From assembly GCF_001629735.1 (NCBI RefSeq), contig NZ_CP015224.1, forward strand, positions 682,001 through 746,000: a stretch of DNA of 64,000 nt. The letters are read 5' to 3'. A program made the translations under genes and the position numbers. Of this stretch, positions 37,511-47,085 are shown in pieces; position 1 is the stretch's first letter; each line of letters starts with the position of its first letter. The notes beneath the pieces were generated by a model. The model worked only from the letters and a program-made list of their open reading frames with translations, was not told the origin of the DNA and made no database searches. Source of the stretch: Lysinibacillus sphaericus (GTDB lineage Bacteria > Bacillota > Bacilli > Bacillales_A > Planococcaceae).

Positions 37511-39337
37511 TCATAATAGGGGGGATGCCTCTTGGTTAGTCTCCCAATTTATATCGTCTTGAAAATATTCTACACGGTTTCTACCATGTTCCTTTGCTTT
37601 ATATAATGCTTTATCACATCTTGATAATAAAGAATGAATGGTATCGCCCATGACAAAGCTTGTCACACCAAAGCTACTCGTTTTGTGATGAACAACTGGA
37701 AATGAATGTTGTTCTAGTTGCTGTCTTAGATTTTCTGAGAGATGCACAGCATCCTTTAAGGGAGTGCGTGGACAAACAACTAAAAACTCCTCGCCACCCC
37801 ATCTACCAACCGTGTCTTCTACTCGTACATAATTTTTTAAAAGGTCTGCTGCATGACGTAACACAAGATCACCCACTTGATGTCCGAATTCATCGTTCAC
37901 AGCTTTAAAATGATCAATATCTAACAAAATAATCGAAAGTGGTGTGCCACTTCCTGTAGCTTGCTCAAATTCTTTTTCTAATACGTCATCTAAGCGGACA
38001 CGATTTGGTATTTGAGTGAGACGGTCCGTATTTGCCAATGCTTCAAGCTCAAGCTTGGCTGATTCAAGCTCTTTTGTGCGTTCCTGAACTTTATATTCTA
38101 ATGTTTCATTTAATGTTTCTTGCATGATTTGATGTTCTTTCTTAATGATGTTGATTTTATCACCCAATGCTAATGATAAAAAAATGGATTCGAAAATAGC
38201 TCCAATAGCTGGTACTTCCTCAAAAATTCGTGGATGGAATGGGATAATACTTAAAAAGGCCAGCGCTTGAACAATGATAGAGCTTAGTAAAACTGTCCAG
38301 CCAATGATATAGTATCGAGCCATCTTTTGACCTTTTCTGAAAACAAAAATGCCAGACAGCCATAGAAAGATAAAGACTACTACTGCAAAGGTAGTTGTGA
38401 AATTATTGATGAGTGCGACGTCTGGGAGAATAAATGACGCCATTAAAGAACTAATTGTTATCCACAATAGTAATTTTCCGATTTTATGGAAAGACGGTAG
38501 AAATGTCTTTAACTCCAGAAACTGAAGACAAAATAGAAGCATAAATAAAAGCAGCAAATTGCCACTAATTGTTAATGATTTAATAAAAAATTCCTTCGAC
38601 ACCCATGTGCCCAATAACTCAATGTCTAGCGAATTTAAAGTTGCTTGATAGAAAATAAAGCTCAGCATATATAAAACATAGAAAAAGTAAGCTTTTTCCT
38701 TCAATGAAAAAAATAAAAATAAGTTATAAATTAATAGAGCAGATAAAAAACCATAGAAAATGCCAGTTAAAAATTTATAGTCACTGATTTTATTCGTAAA
38801 ACTTAATTCCGTATATAAATAGGAGGTAATACTTAGGGGCAATGCTCCATCTAACTTGATAAAAATTTCTTGAGTAGAAGGGTCTTGGATGTGAAATAAA
38901 TTAGACCTAGATGGAAGAGATTGTTCCCCTAGATTATCAATTCCCCTACGTTGCACATCATAGGATCCATCCGCTTTGACCAAGAACAACTCAATACTAT
39001 CTAATTTATCGGTCACCTCTAGCCAATAGGGTTCCTCTTTATACAATAAAATATCTGCCATAGATAAGCGCAACCAAATGGTATCTTTAGTATGCCAAAA
39101 GAAGGGATAGGGTTGATTGCTCGCAACAAAGAGATGATCATAATTGCCGTTTAATATTTCTTCAATAGAGACCTTTTTAGATGTATCTCGAAAAATTTTA
39201 TAATGTTCTCCTAATATTATAGGGTCTACTAGCTCATCTGTTGGACTCATTGCACTAACAGGTGGTATAAGGATGACCAAAGATAGGGTAAAACAAATCA
39301 ATAACATGATTTTTCTAATCATTTTGTTTTTCATCAA
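37511..39337 (-). CDS. Membrane diguanylate cyclase (7TMR-DISM receptor + GGDEF)
   Basis: 608 residues. Signal peptide about 1-30 (IMLLICFTLSLVILIPPVSA), extracellular 7TMR-DISMED2-type sensing domain to about 170, seven membrane helices to about 395, coiled coil (EYKVQERTKELESAKLELEAL), and a GGDEF domain with RWGGEEF near 530. The inhibitory site RxxD (RVED) lies five residues before GGEEF, so product feedback is expected. It should make c-di-GMP in response to an external ligand, perhaps a carbohydrate. Start TTG 39337 or ATG 39334; the ribosome site GGGAG spaces better to the TTG. Confidence 0.9.
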   Translation of the reverse strand: MMKNKMIRKIMLLICFTLSLVILIPPVSAMSPTDELVDPIILGEHYKIFRDTSKKVSIEEILNGNYDHLFVASNQPYPFFWHTKDTIWLRLSMADILLYKEEPYWLEVTDKLDSIELFLVKADGSYDVQRRGIDNLGEQSLPSRSNLFHIQDPSTQEIFIKLDGALPLSITSYLYTELSFTNKISDYKFLTGIFYGFLSALLIYNLFLFFSLKEKAYFFYVLYMLSFIFYQATLNSLDIELLGTWVSKEFFIKSLTISGNLLLLFMLLFCLQFLELKTFLPSFHKIGKLLLWITISSLMASFILPDVALINNFTTTFAVVVFIFLWLSGIFVFRKGQKMARYYIIGWTVLLSSIIVQALAFLSIIPFHPRIFEEVPAIGAIFESIFLSLALGDKINIIKKEHQIMQETLNETLEYKVQERTKELESAKLELEALANTDRLTQIPNRVRLDDVLEKEFEQATGSGTPLSIILLDIDHFKAVNDEFGHQVGDLVLRHAADLLKNYVRVEDTVGRWGGEEFLVVCPRTPLKDAVHLSENLRQQLEQHSFPVVHHKTSSFGVTSFVMGDTIHSLLSRCDKALYKAKEHGRNRVEYFQDDINWETNQEASPLL

Positions 39338-39513
39338 AAATTCATTGCTCCCATTCTATAGTTACTAGGTGAAATTGACTAGCTGCAATATTTGTTTAAT
39401 TTTCTCTTTTTAGAAATTTAAGTTAATTCATACCTCCTTATTATAGACCATAACAGCAAGATTGAGGACGAAATAATGGGGACTTCCTGATAATATGAGG
39501 CCTAGTAAACGAT

Positions 39514-40220
39514 ATGGAAGCTTTTCATATGTCAAAAATACAGATTTTTAATGATTTACATTTCTTACAGGAGCTTTTATTTTTAGGGAGCGCTTGGGAT
39601 GGTTTATCGGCACTCCTATTAGAAAAAGCAGGTTTTCAGGCGATTGGCACTACTAGCAGGGGGGATTGCGAATTTACTTGGCTATGCAGATGGTGAACGG
39701 ATTGATTATCAGCGTCATTAAGCTATTATTCAAGCTATCGCAGAGCGAGTAAACATCCCAGTAACAGGGGATATTGAAGCGGGATATGGACATGATGAAC
39801 AAAGCATTATTAACAATGTATGAAGGACAGCAGATGTCGGAGTAACCGGAATTAATATTAAAGATTCATTCAAACATCAAGCAAAATTAAGAAGTCTGAC
39901 TGATTACTGTCATTTATTCACAAATATGAGGGCCATATTAGATAATCGCGGTTATCGAAATTTTTTTATGAATGCTAGAACAGATACGTATTTCAGTTAG
40001 AGCAGCCATTTCACGAAACGATGACTTGAGCCATCGCTTATGTAGAGAGTGGAGCAAGTGGTATCTTTATCCCAGGCTTAACAAATGGCCAAACTTTAAA
40101 AAAATTAGGGGTATGGCGGATAGTTTTGGCAATGCATTTTCAGATAAAATCATTGCCTATTTAACACAGCATGCTGCACAATTAGTAAAAAATCAAGATA
40201 CATCTTCTTTATATGTATAA
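39514..40220 (+). pseudogene. Decayed isocitrate lyase / PEP mutase-family gene
   Basis: Reading across frames gives IQIFNDLHFLQELLFLGSAWD, ...GYADGERIDYQRH, VNIPVTGDIEAGYGHDEQSI, NARTDTY, ESGASGIFIPGLTNG and FGNAFSDKIIAYL, the order of a PEP mutase/ICL superfamily protein (2-methylisocitrate lyase-like, about 255 residues). The frame is broken near 39655 (extra base), by TAA at 39719 and TGA at 39821, by another shift near 39993, by TGA at 40027, and by a shift plus loss of about 30 codons near 40110. No function remains. Confidence 0.88.
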
Positions 40221-40245
40221 TCTATGAAAATGAGGGGAGCTATTC

Positions 40246-40800
40246 GTGGACAATCCAATTAATTTATCCTTTGAGGAGAAGTGGTAGAAGATTATAGCTT
40301 GTGATCAAACTTTTGATGGGCTATTTTATACGGCGGTTAAAACGACTAAAATTTATTGCCGTCCTTCCTGTAAATCAAGAAAACCCAAAAAGATGAATGT
40401 TGAATTTTTTCAATCTATTCAAGAAGTCGAGGCGGCAGGCTATCGAGCATGTAAACGATGTCAGCCTGAAATTGAATGTTCACCGCAAACACAATTGATT
40501 CAACAGGTAACGTCTTTTATCATCAATGCGTATAAGCAAAAGGTAACCTTGCAGGATATGGCAGACCATGTTGGTATTAGTCCATTTTATCTTGAACGGC
40601 TATTTAAACAAGTGAAGGCGGAAACTCCTCGAGCTTATCTTGAAAAAATAAGAATTGATAAGGCGGCTCACCTATTAAAGCATACAGACTATACAAGTTT
40701 GGAAATTTGCTATGAAGCTGGATTTCAAAGTCCCTCTAATTTTTATAAAGTGTTTCGACGATTAAAAAATTGCTCGCCCACAGAATATCGAAATCTTTGA
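40246..40800 (+). pseudogene. adaA: Methylphosphotriester-DNA methyltransferase / AraC-type regulator AdaA, amber-interrupted
   Basis: GTG 40246 with AGGGGAGC upstream opens a 184-codon frame identical in layout to AdaA: N-terminal zinc/methyl-acceptor domain (FDGLFYTAVKTTKIYCRPSC ... ACKRCQPE) and C-terminal AraC HTH (VTLQDMADHVGISPFYLERLFK). Codon 14 is TAG (40285-40287) where the family context EEKW-x-KIIACDQTFDG would need a sense codon such as CAG. Restart at ATG 40393 would drop the first two zinc cysteines. It would sense methyl phosphotriesters and induce the alkylation response if read through. Confidence 0.85.
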
Positions 40801-40812
40801 AGGAGATAGACT

Positions 40813-41728
40813 ATGAACTGGATAAATCACACTGATTATTTAGAAATCGAACTTCCGGCGGAATTTAGTTTTACAGAGTGTTTGATTTTTTTAAAGCGAT
40901 CCAATCAAGAAATTCTCCATCAAATAAAAGAAGGTGTCCTCTTAAAAGTATTAAAGATAGAGGATCAGCTCATTTTATGTAGAATAAGTGAGCAAGCTTA
41001 TAAAATGAAAGTAGAATTTCCGATGATTCAGCCATCGGTTAATGAAAGAGAAAGAGTGGTCCACTATCTTAAAGAATGGTTTGATTTAAATACTGACTTG
41101 GCTTGTTTTTATCAGATGGCTAACAAGAATAACATTTTACAGCCCTTGATAGAAAAATATAGTGGATTACGTTTATTAGGAATACCTGACTTATTCGAGG
41201 CACTTGTGTGGGCTATTATTGGACAGCAAATTAATTTAACGTTTGCCTATACACTTAAAAAGCGATTTGTTGAACATTTTGGAGAAAACGTACACTTTGA
41301 AGAGGAGAATCACTGGTTATTTCCAACACCGGAAAAAATAGCGTGTATTCAGGTGGAGGAATTGAGAATGCTCCAGTTTACGCAGAAAAAATCAGAGTAC
41401 ATCATTGATATTGCGAAAATTATAGCGAATGGTCAATTGGCAAAAGAAAGGCTACATCAAAAAAAAAGATTATGAGGACAAGAAAAAAAGTTTAATGGCT
41501 ATTCGAGGCATTGGGGCCTGGACAGCCGATTATGTGCTAATGAAATCTTTACAAGAGCTATCTGCATTTCCTATAGCAGATGTGGGTCTACATAATGCAC
41601 TAAAAATGCAATTAGGTTTGGAACGAAAACCTTCAATGGAGGAAATTTTCCATTATTCGCAACATTGGCAAGGATGGCAGGCTTATGCCACCTTTTACTT
41701 ATGGAGGTCACTATATGAAACGGTTTAA
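40813..41728 (+). pseudogene. alkA: DNA-3-methyladenine glycosylase AlkA, frameshifted in an A9 run
   Basis: The first 218 codons (from NWINHTDYLEIELP, including DLFEALVWAIIGQQINLTFAY) are in one frame that stops at 41475; the rest of the helix-hairpin-helix GPD domain (MAIRGIGAWTADYVLMKSL ... FPIADVGLHNAL, with the catalytic aspartate) continues in another frame to 41728. The switch is at nine consecutive A (41459-41467); with eight A the frame reads HQKKDYEDKKK continuously. It may be a pseudogene, a phase-variable gene, a slippage site, or a sequencing error. Confidence 0.85.
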
Positions 41729-42206
41729 GTTAGATTATCAATCACCGATTGGCATGATTGAAATTGAAGGAAATACAGAAGCAATTGAGGGCATTAATTT
41801 TGCAGAACGAGAAGAGCTCATCCATGCTCCTCAACAAGACACACCTACAGTGTTGCTGGAATGTTTAAAGCAAATACATGAATATTTTATCGGTGAACGT
41901 CGTGAATTTTCTTTTTCTTATGTTTTTAAAGGAACGGACTTCCAACAAGCCGTTTGGCATGCATTACCTAATATAGGCTACGGTGAAACAGCCTCTTATA
42001 AAGATATTGCAGTGGCTATTCACAATGAAAAAGCGGTGAGAGCTGTTGGTAGAGCCAATGGTAAAAATACTATTAGTATCGTTGTTCCATGTCATCGAAT
42101 TATTGGCTCTAATGGATCTTTGACTGGATATGGTGGTGGGATTTGGCGTAAAAAATGGCTTCTTCAACATGAACAATCCCATCATTTAACGAGCAATACT
42201 AAATAA
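41715..42206 (+). CDS. ogt: Methylated-DNA--protein-cysteine methyltransferase
   Basis: Suicide repair of O6-methylguanine. 163 residues from ATG 41715, with GGAGGT upstream; overlaps the alkA end by 14 bp. Seen: HALPNIGYGETASYKDIA, RAVGRANGKN (recognition helix arginine) and the acceptor cysteine in VVPCHRIIGSNGSLTGYGGGIWRK. Intact last gene of the adaA-alkA-ogt (adaB) set, the only one of the three without a lesion. Confidence 0.94.
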   Translation: MKRFKLDYQSPIGMIEIEGNTEAIEGINFAEREELIHAPQQDTPTVLLECLKQIHEYFIGERREFSFSYVFKGTDFQQAVWHALPNIGYGETASYKDIAVAIHNEKAVRAVGRANGKNTISIVVPCHRIIGSNGSLTGYGGGIWRKKWLLQHEQSHHLTSNTK

Positions 42207-42282
42207 GGTTAAATGCTCTTAGTCCAATTGGACACCTCGCCACTTCTGCCTGTATAAAAAAGTGGTTATTGCAAAAAATAAG

Positions 42283-42302
42283 ACCGTCAAAACGGCGGTT
42301 TT
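42283..42302 (+). terminator. Possible terminator after ogt
   Basis: Short stem ACCGTC / GGCGGT (one T-G), loop AAAAC, four T. Weak but correctly placed, 77 bp after ogt. Confidence 0.5.
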
Positions 42303-42393
42303 AATGACTAGTCTTTATCATTTTATCGCTTCTTATGACACCTCTCTGCTAAAAAAATTAGCGTGGAGTAAAAATGATAAAGGAGGTGTACTC

Positions 42394-42726
42394 ATGAGCG
42401 TGCTCTATAGAATCGCATTAGTGTTAGTCATTATTGGTGCAATCAACTGGGGACTCATTGGATTCTTTAGATTTGATTTAGTGGCTTATTTGTTTGGCGG
42501 CCAAACAGCGGTTTTATCGCGATGGATTTACGCACTAGTCGGCATCGCTGGTTTAATTACCTTACCAATTCTGGTGAAGCGATTTGAAGACGAAGAAGAC
42601 GTAGATACTTATACACGTATCGATAGAAATCCTAGCTATGGCATGGAGGCTGGGGAAGAAGCGGATTTCACTGAAGTGAAGAAGACAACAGAAGTGAAAA
42701 AAGTGGAGAAAAAAGATAATAAGTAA
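42394..42726 (+). CDS. DUF378 small membrane protein (YuzA-like)
   Basis: 110 residues. DUF378 core of two membrane helices with the signature ALVLVIIGAINWGLIGFFRFDLVAYLFGG and RWIYALVGIAGLITLP, then a hydrophilic acidic/lysine-rich tail (EVKKTTEVKKVEKKDNK) longer than in most family members. Start ATG 42394 chosen for its AAAGGAGGTG ribosome site; the frame runs upstream to 42262 without one. Function unknown. Monocistronic. Confidence 0.88.
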   Translation: MSVLYRIALVLVIIGAINWGLIGFFRFDLVAYLFGGQTAVLSRWIYALVGIAGLITLPILVKRFEDEEDVDTYTRIDRNPSYGMEAGEEADFTEVKKTTEVKKVEKKDNK

Positions 42727-42735
42727 GCTTATGAC

Positions 42736-42772
42736 AAAAACTGGTGGCCATTATTGGTTCGTCAGTTTTTTT
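42736..42772 (+). terminator. Terminator after the DUF378 gene
   Basis: AAAAACTG ... CAGTTTTTTT with inner CCA/TTAT/TGG, imperfect centre, T7 tail. Confidence 0.65.
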
Positions 42773-42781
42773 CAAATAGGG

Positions 42782-42820
42782 AAAAACTCGCGTAGTCTGT
42801 TCAACGACTACGCAAGTTTT
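42782..42820. terminator. Bidirectional terminator, mainly for the semialdehyde dehydrogenase gene
   Basis: Perfect GCGTAGTC / GACTACGC stem extended by AAAACT/AGTTTT across a mismatch, loop of 8 nt. On the minus strand it gives a T5 tail directly after the mmsA-like stop. Confidence 0.85.
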
Positions 42821-42822
42821 CA

Positions 42823-44343
42823 TTATTCTTGATTGCTTGGAAAGGCAAAGGAGGATGTAGTGTCACCACCCTGTGCAATCCATTTCTCTGAAATGGTCTT
42901 TGTTTTCGTAAAGAAGCGTACTTGATCGGGTCCAAACATATGCCCCTCACCAAATCTTGAGCGTTTCCAGCCACCAAAATTATGATAGCCTACTGGAATG
43001 GGGATAGGTACGTTCACGCCAACCATCCCTACTTCAATTTCAGTAGTGAATTTACGAGCAGCTGCTCCATCATTCGTAAAGATTGTCACGCCATTACCCA
43101 ATTCATGTGCATTTATTAAGGCAATCGCTTCATCTAATGAACCTACACGGACAATATTACGGGCTGGTCCAAAAACCTCCTGCTCATAAATTTCCATACC
43201 TGGTTTAACATGATCGAGGAGCGTAGGACCGAGATAAAACCCTTGTGATTGCTTGGAAATTTCCGGATGTCGTCCATCACAAACGATGGTTGCGCCTTCC
43301 TCTAAGCTACGATCAATATAACCAATAATTGTTTCCTTCGAATGCTGTGTAATAACTGGACCAAAATCAACGTCGGAATCTGTATAAGGCCCCACTTTTA
43401 ATTTGGCAATTTTTTCAGCCAGGAGCGTGACTAATTTATTCGCTGTATCCTCTCCTACAGGAATAATGGTAGAAATAGCCATGCAACGCTGAGAAGCCGC
43501 ACCATAGGCTGCACCTAAAAAGGCATTTGCGACATGCTCTAAATCCGCATCTGGCATGACAACCATATTATTTTTCCCACCGCCTAGCGCAGTCACCCGT
43601 TTCCCAAATTTAGAAGCCGTCGCGTATATAGTTTCTGCAACTGGAGTCGACCCTACAAAGGATACAGCTTCAACTTTTGGGTTTGATAAGAGCTCATTGA
43701 CGGCATCTTTATCACCGTTAATGACCGTCCATACGCCATCCGGTAAACCTGCCTTTGTCCATAGCTCTGATAAATATAATGCAGAACAGGGGACGCGTTC
43801 AGACGGTTTTAAAATGACGCAGTTTCCAACGGCTACAGCCATACTTGTGATGGCTAGTGGGACCATAACAGGGAAATTAAATGGTGAAATGGCAGCCACT
43901 ACGCCTAATGGAGCTTTGGAAGAATAAGCGTTGATTTGACCACCTACATTAACCGAATACTCACCCTTTAGTAAGTGTGGGGCATTGATGGCTAAATCAA
44001 CCGATTCTAAACCACGTGCAATTTCACCTTTCGCATCTTCTTTGGTTTTTCCACTTTCCTTACAGATTATATCGATGAGCTCATCCATATTGTCTGTCAA
44101 TAATTGGCGAAACCTGAGCATGATTTCTGCACGTTTTCCAACGGATAATGCGCGCCATGCTGGGAAGGCTTTTTTGGCAGCAGTGATTGCTTCTTTTACC
44201 TCATCTTGTGTTGCTAGAGAAACCCGCGCAATGACGGAACCCGTACTTGGATTGTATACATCAGAAAAATATCCGCTTTTTCCCAAAACAGTTTGTCCAT
44301 TGATAAAATGGCCTAATTCTTGAATATCCGTATTTGTTACCAT
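42823..44343 (-). CDS. mmsA: CoA-acylating (methyl)malonate-semialdehyde dehydrogenase
   Basis: 506 residues, aldehyde dehydrogenase fold. Oxidises malonate or methylmalonate semialdehyde with NAD and CoA to acetyl- or propionyl-CoA plus CO2. Diagnostic MmsA features: ISPFNFPVMVPL, catalytic Cys in ASQRCMAIS near 288 (instead of the general-ALDH Gly-Gln-x-Cys context), PIPIPVGYHNFGGWKRSRFGEGHMFG and RFFTKTKT. AGGAGG 8 nt before ATG. It follows the aminotransferase by 12 bp, so both finish beta-alanine / beta-aminoisobutyrate breakdown from the adjacent pyrimidine pathway. Confidence 0.92.
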   Translation of the reverse strand: MVTNTDIQELGHFINGQTVLGKSGYFSDVYNPSTGSVIARVSLATQDEVKEAITAAKKAFPAWRALSVGKRAEIMLRFRQLLTDNMDELIDIICKESGKTKEDAKGEIARGLESVDLAINAPHLLKGEYSVNVGGQINAYSSKAPLGVVAAISPFNFPVMVPLAITSMAVAVGNCVILKPSERVPCSALYLSELWTKAGLPDGVWTVINGDKDAVNELLSNPKVEAVSFVGSTPVAETIYATASKFGKRVTALGGGKNNMVVMPDADLEHVANAFLGAAYGAASQRCMAISTIIPVGEDTANKLVTLLAEKIAKLKVGPYTDSDVDFGPVITQHSKETIIGYIDRSLEEGATIVCDGRHPEISKQSQGFYLGPTLLDHVKPGMEIYEQEVFGPARNIVRVGSLDEAIALINAHELGNGVTIFTNDGAAARKFTTEIEVGMVGVNVPIPIPVGYHNFGGWKRSRFGEGHMFGPDQVRFFTKTKTISEKWIAQGGDTTSSFAFPSNQE

Positions 44344-44355
44344 TGAGCTGTCCTC

Positions 44356-45717
44356 CTACAATTTTATAGAATGTAAGGCTTGAGTGAATTTTTCCACAAG
44401 GAAGTCGATCTCCTCTGAGGAGACAATTAGTGGAGGAGAAAGCGTTAAAACATTATTGTAACCTGCCACAGTTACACCGTTTTTTCCAATAATTAGCCCA
44501 TGTTCTTTACAGTGCGCAATGACTTTATTAACAAGTGTGACATCTAGTGGAATTTTGCTCTTTTTGTCTTGTACAAGCTCTATACCTATCAAAAGTCCTT
44601 TTCCACGAATATCCCCAACAAACGGGTTCTCCTTTAATTCCTCTCGTAAAGTTTTCAGGAGAGTATCACCTAACGTAGCCGAATAGTTAAATAAATTTTC
44701 CTCTTCCATAATTTCAATGTTTTTCAATGCCACGGCACAAGCGGCTGGCGAGCCACCAAATGTGTTAACATGGCGGAAGAAATCGTAATCGTCATTCCCT
44801 GCAAAAGCCTCATAAATTTCACGTCGAACAGCAGTAGCAGATAGTGGCATATAAGCGCTTGTTAAGCCCTTTGCCATTGTCACAATATCAGGCTGGACAC
44901 CATAGTTTTGGAAACCAAAAGCTTTACCCGTACGCCCAAAGCCACAAATCACTTCATCCACAATTAATAATGCACCATGTTTTTCACAAACTGCTTGCAC
45001 CCCTTGTAAGTAATTCTCATGGGGCATGATCACACCGCCGCCCGTTATGATAGGCTCCATGATGACAGCAGCAATGGACTCTGACATTTCCCATGTCATC
45101 ACATGGTCGATCGCTTGCACAGATGGCAATGCACATGGATCCTTACTTTGAATATGGTCTTCATTGGCGCGATATGAGTCAGGTGGCGTGACATGGATAA
45201 AACCAGGTGCTAATGGCTCATATTTGTATTTTCGCTGAGCTTGTCCAGTTGCCGCTAAGGCTCCCATCGAGCTACCATGATAGGCACGATAGCGGGAAAT
45301 AATCTTCGTTCGATTGAGCTGTCCTTTTTGTTGGTGATATTGTCGAGCAATTTTGAAGGCAGCTTCATTTGCTTCAGAGCCACTGTTCGAGAAAAAGACG
45401 ACATAATCATCTCCTAAAAGCTCACTAATCTTTTCACTTAATTGAATAGCTGGGATATGTCCGACAGATAACGGTGTATACGTATTTTCTAGTAATTGAT
45501 CATAGGCAACTTTAGCAATTGCCTCTCGACCATAGCCAACATTTACACACCATAAGCCCGCCATAGCATCTAAATAGCGTTTTCCTTCTATATCGGTAAT
45601 CCATGCGCCCTTAGAAGATTGGACAATCAACGTTGCTTTAGGGTTATATGGCTTCATGGCGTGCCAAACAAATTGTTCGTCTTTGACTTGCCAATTCGGT
45701 CTTGTTACATTGGTCAC
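44356..45717 (-). CDS. Class III aminotransferase, probable beta-alanine--pyruvate transaminase
   Basis: About 453 residues, PLP-dependent omega-transaminase. Seen: DAMAGLWCVNVGYG near 50-63, FSNSGSEANEAAFKIAR near 113, YRAYHGSSMGA, VDEVICGFGRTGKAFG near 255-270, PLP lysine in TMAKGLTSAYMPLSA near 285, HVNTFGG. GTG 45717 is preferred because AAGGAG is 8 nt away; GTG 45726 is too close to it. Likely moves the amino group of beta-alanine or 3-aminoisobutyrate to pyruvate, feeding the downstream dehydrogenase. Specificity is inferred from the locus. Confidence 0.88.
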   Translation of the reverse strand: MTNVTRPNWQVKDEQFVWHAMKPYNPKATLIVQSSKGAWITDIEGKRYLDAMAGLWCVNVGYGREAIAKVAYDQLLENTYTPLSVGHIPAIQLSEKISELLGDDYVVFFSNSGSEANEAAFKIARQYHQQKGQLNRTKIISRYRAYHGSSMGALAATGQAQRKYKYEPLAPGFIHVTPPDSYRANEDHIQSKDPCALPSVQAIDHVMTWEMSESIAAVIMEPIITGGGVIMPHENYLQGVQAVCEKHGALLIVDEVICGFGRTGKAFGFQNYGVQPDIVTMAKGLTSAYMPLSATAVRREIYEAFAGNDDYDFFRHVNTFGGSPAACAVALKNIEIMEEENLFNYSATLGDTLLKTLREELKENPFVGDIRGKGLLIGIELVQDKKSKIPLDVTLVNKVIAHCKEHGLIIGKNGVTVAGYNNVLTLSPPLIVSSEEIDFLVEKFTQALHSIKL

Positions 45718-45875
45718 TACACTCACTCCTTCTATACAGGTAATGGCTGAGCATGCATACGTTTTGAGTCTAATGTGGACAACAAAAATGCAAAGTCGAC
45801 CCCATTTGTACTTTATATGTATGCCTTAAGTGTTTTAGAAGGAATATTTTATGAAAGAAAAGTCGGATATTTAAT

Positions 45876-47045
45876 CTATTGATGTGTTAATACGTCCTCA
45901 ATTAAAAAGGCAATATATAGATTGGTCTTTGTAAAGGGATTACTTAAGTCCATATCTAATAGCCATTCAATTTTTTTTATTTTATAAAGAACGGTGTTGC
46001 GATGAATAAACTGTCGTTCACTAATCCTACTTGTACTGCCATTTTCCTCAAGAAAGATGCGTAAAAATGGCACATAATCTGTGTTGTGCACATCATCATA
46101 GTGATAAAGTTGACCTAGTATATCGTGGCTGAAGGATTTCATGAGTGATTGATTTTGCACAGCCATAATAATTTTATAGGCACCTATTTCCTTATATTTG
46201 TATAAAAAACGATTGTTGTGGAGCTGAGCTAAATGAATGACCGTTAATGATTCATCATAACTTTTACGGACATTTTCAAGCTCTTTATGGTAGTTTCCTT
46301 TTCCAATAATAATATCCAAGTAACCATTTTTTAACGTGATTTTTTCATAGATTTCTTCAACGATTTTTGAGAAGGGTATATTCGGTGTATTGATCTGTGT
46401 TTTATCAATTAAAAAGATGAGGTAGTTTTTATGTTTTAATTTTAAGAAGCGTTGATAGTGATTTTGAAAAGCGAACTGCACCAAGACCTCATATCGATCG
46501 ATGGAGGCTTGAGTGCCGACCGTTGTACAAGTAATGATGGCTAATTCTCTCCCTTGGGGAAAACCTAGCTGTGCTAGTTGATCTTTCATTGCATTAGCGT
46601 TTTGTTTGTAATGGAATAATAAATTGAACAGAACCTTTTCTTCGATGGATAGCTCCTGATGGTGGTTGGCAATAAACTGAAAGGTCGTTTTTAATAGATC
46701 AGCTATTCTATAATTCCATGGCATTTGAAAAATAGGGAAATCATTTTGATTGGCAAAAGAGATGACAGCTTCTGGAATATCAGGAATGAATGGACCTGTA
46801 TTAATAATAAAACCAGCTACTTTTTTAGCGTAGGCTTGTTTCACAAGTTGTTCTAATGAATCTTCGTCTGCATCTAAATTAATACCAGTTGTGACGACTA
46901 ATTCATTGGGTCTACAAAACATGATTAAATCATTGCTTTCAACAACATTAATACCCGTAACTCTTCGATACGTACCACTATGTCCAGCGACTAATGTGAG
47001 CATTGGGAATTGAACTCCCTCCACAATTTTACGAATCGTCCCCAT
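45876..47045 (-). CDS. PucR-family transcriptional regulator
   Basis: 389 residues. N-terminal PucR domain (GVQFPMLTLVAGHSGTYRRVTGINVVESNDLIMFCRPNELVVTTG), a GGDEF-like middle, and the C-terminal PucR HTH (RISERQFIHRNTVLYKIKKIEWLLDMDL). Regulators of this class control purine/pyrimidine or amino acid catabolism. It faces hydC divergently and is flanked on its 3' side by the aminotransferase operon, so it should control both arms in response to a pyrimidine-derived inducer. GGGGGG precedes ATG. A -10 TATAAT on the minus strand lies at 47138-47133. Confidence 0.9.
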   Translation of the reverse strand: MGTIRKIVEGVQFPMLTLVAGHSGTYRRVTGINVVESNDLIMFCRPNELVVTTGINLDADEDSLEQLVKQAYAKKVAGFIINTGPFIPDIPEAVISFANQNDFPIFQMPWNYRIADLLKTTFQFIANHHQELSIEEKVLFNLLFHYKQNANAMKDQLAQLGFPQGRELAIITCTTVGTQASIDRYEVLVQFAFQNHYQRFLKLKHKNYLIFLIDKTQINTPNIPFSKIVEEIYEKITLKNGYLDIIIGKGNYHKELENVRKSYDESLTVIHLAQLHNNRFLYKYKEIGAYKIIMAVQNQSLMKSFSHDILGQLYHYDDVHNTDYVPFLRIFLEENGSTSRISERQFIHRNTVLYKIKKIEWLLDMDLSNPFTKTNLYIAFLIEDVLTHQ

Positions 47046-47085
47046 ATTTCCCCCCCTTAATTATGAACATAACTTACCATATATG

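Noticed and set aside
39514-39696. Short intact ORF at the start of the PEP mutase-like pseudogene
   Set aside because: The last residues come from a shifted frame; it is a fragment of the decayed gene, not a separate small gene.
33000-42800. Genomic island or prophage borders in the accessory region
   Set aside because: No integrase, transposase, tRNA gene, or long flanking repeats were visible; composition looks like the rest of the window.
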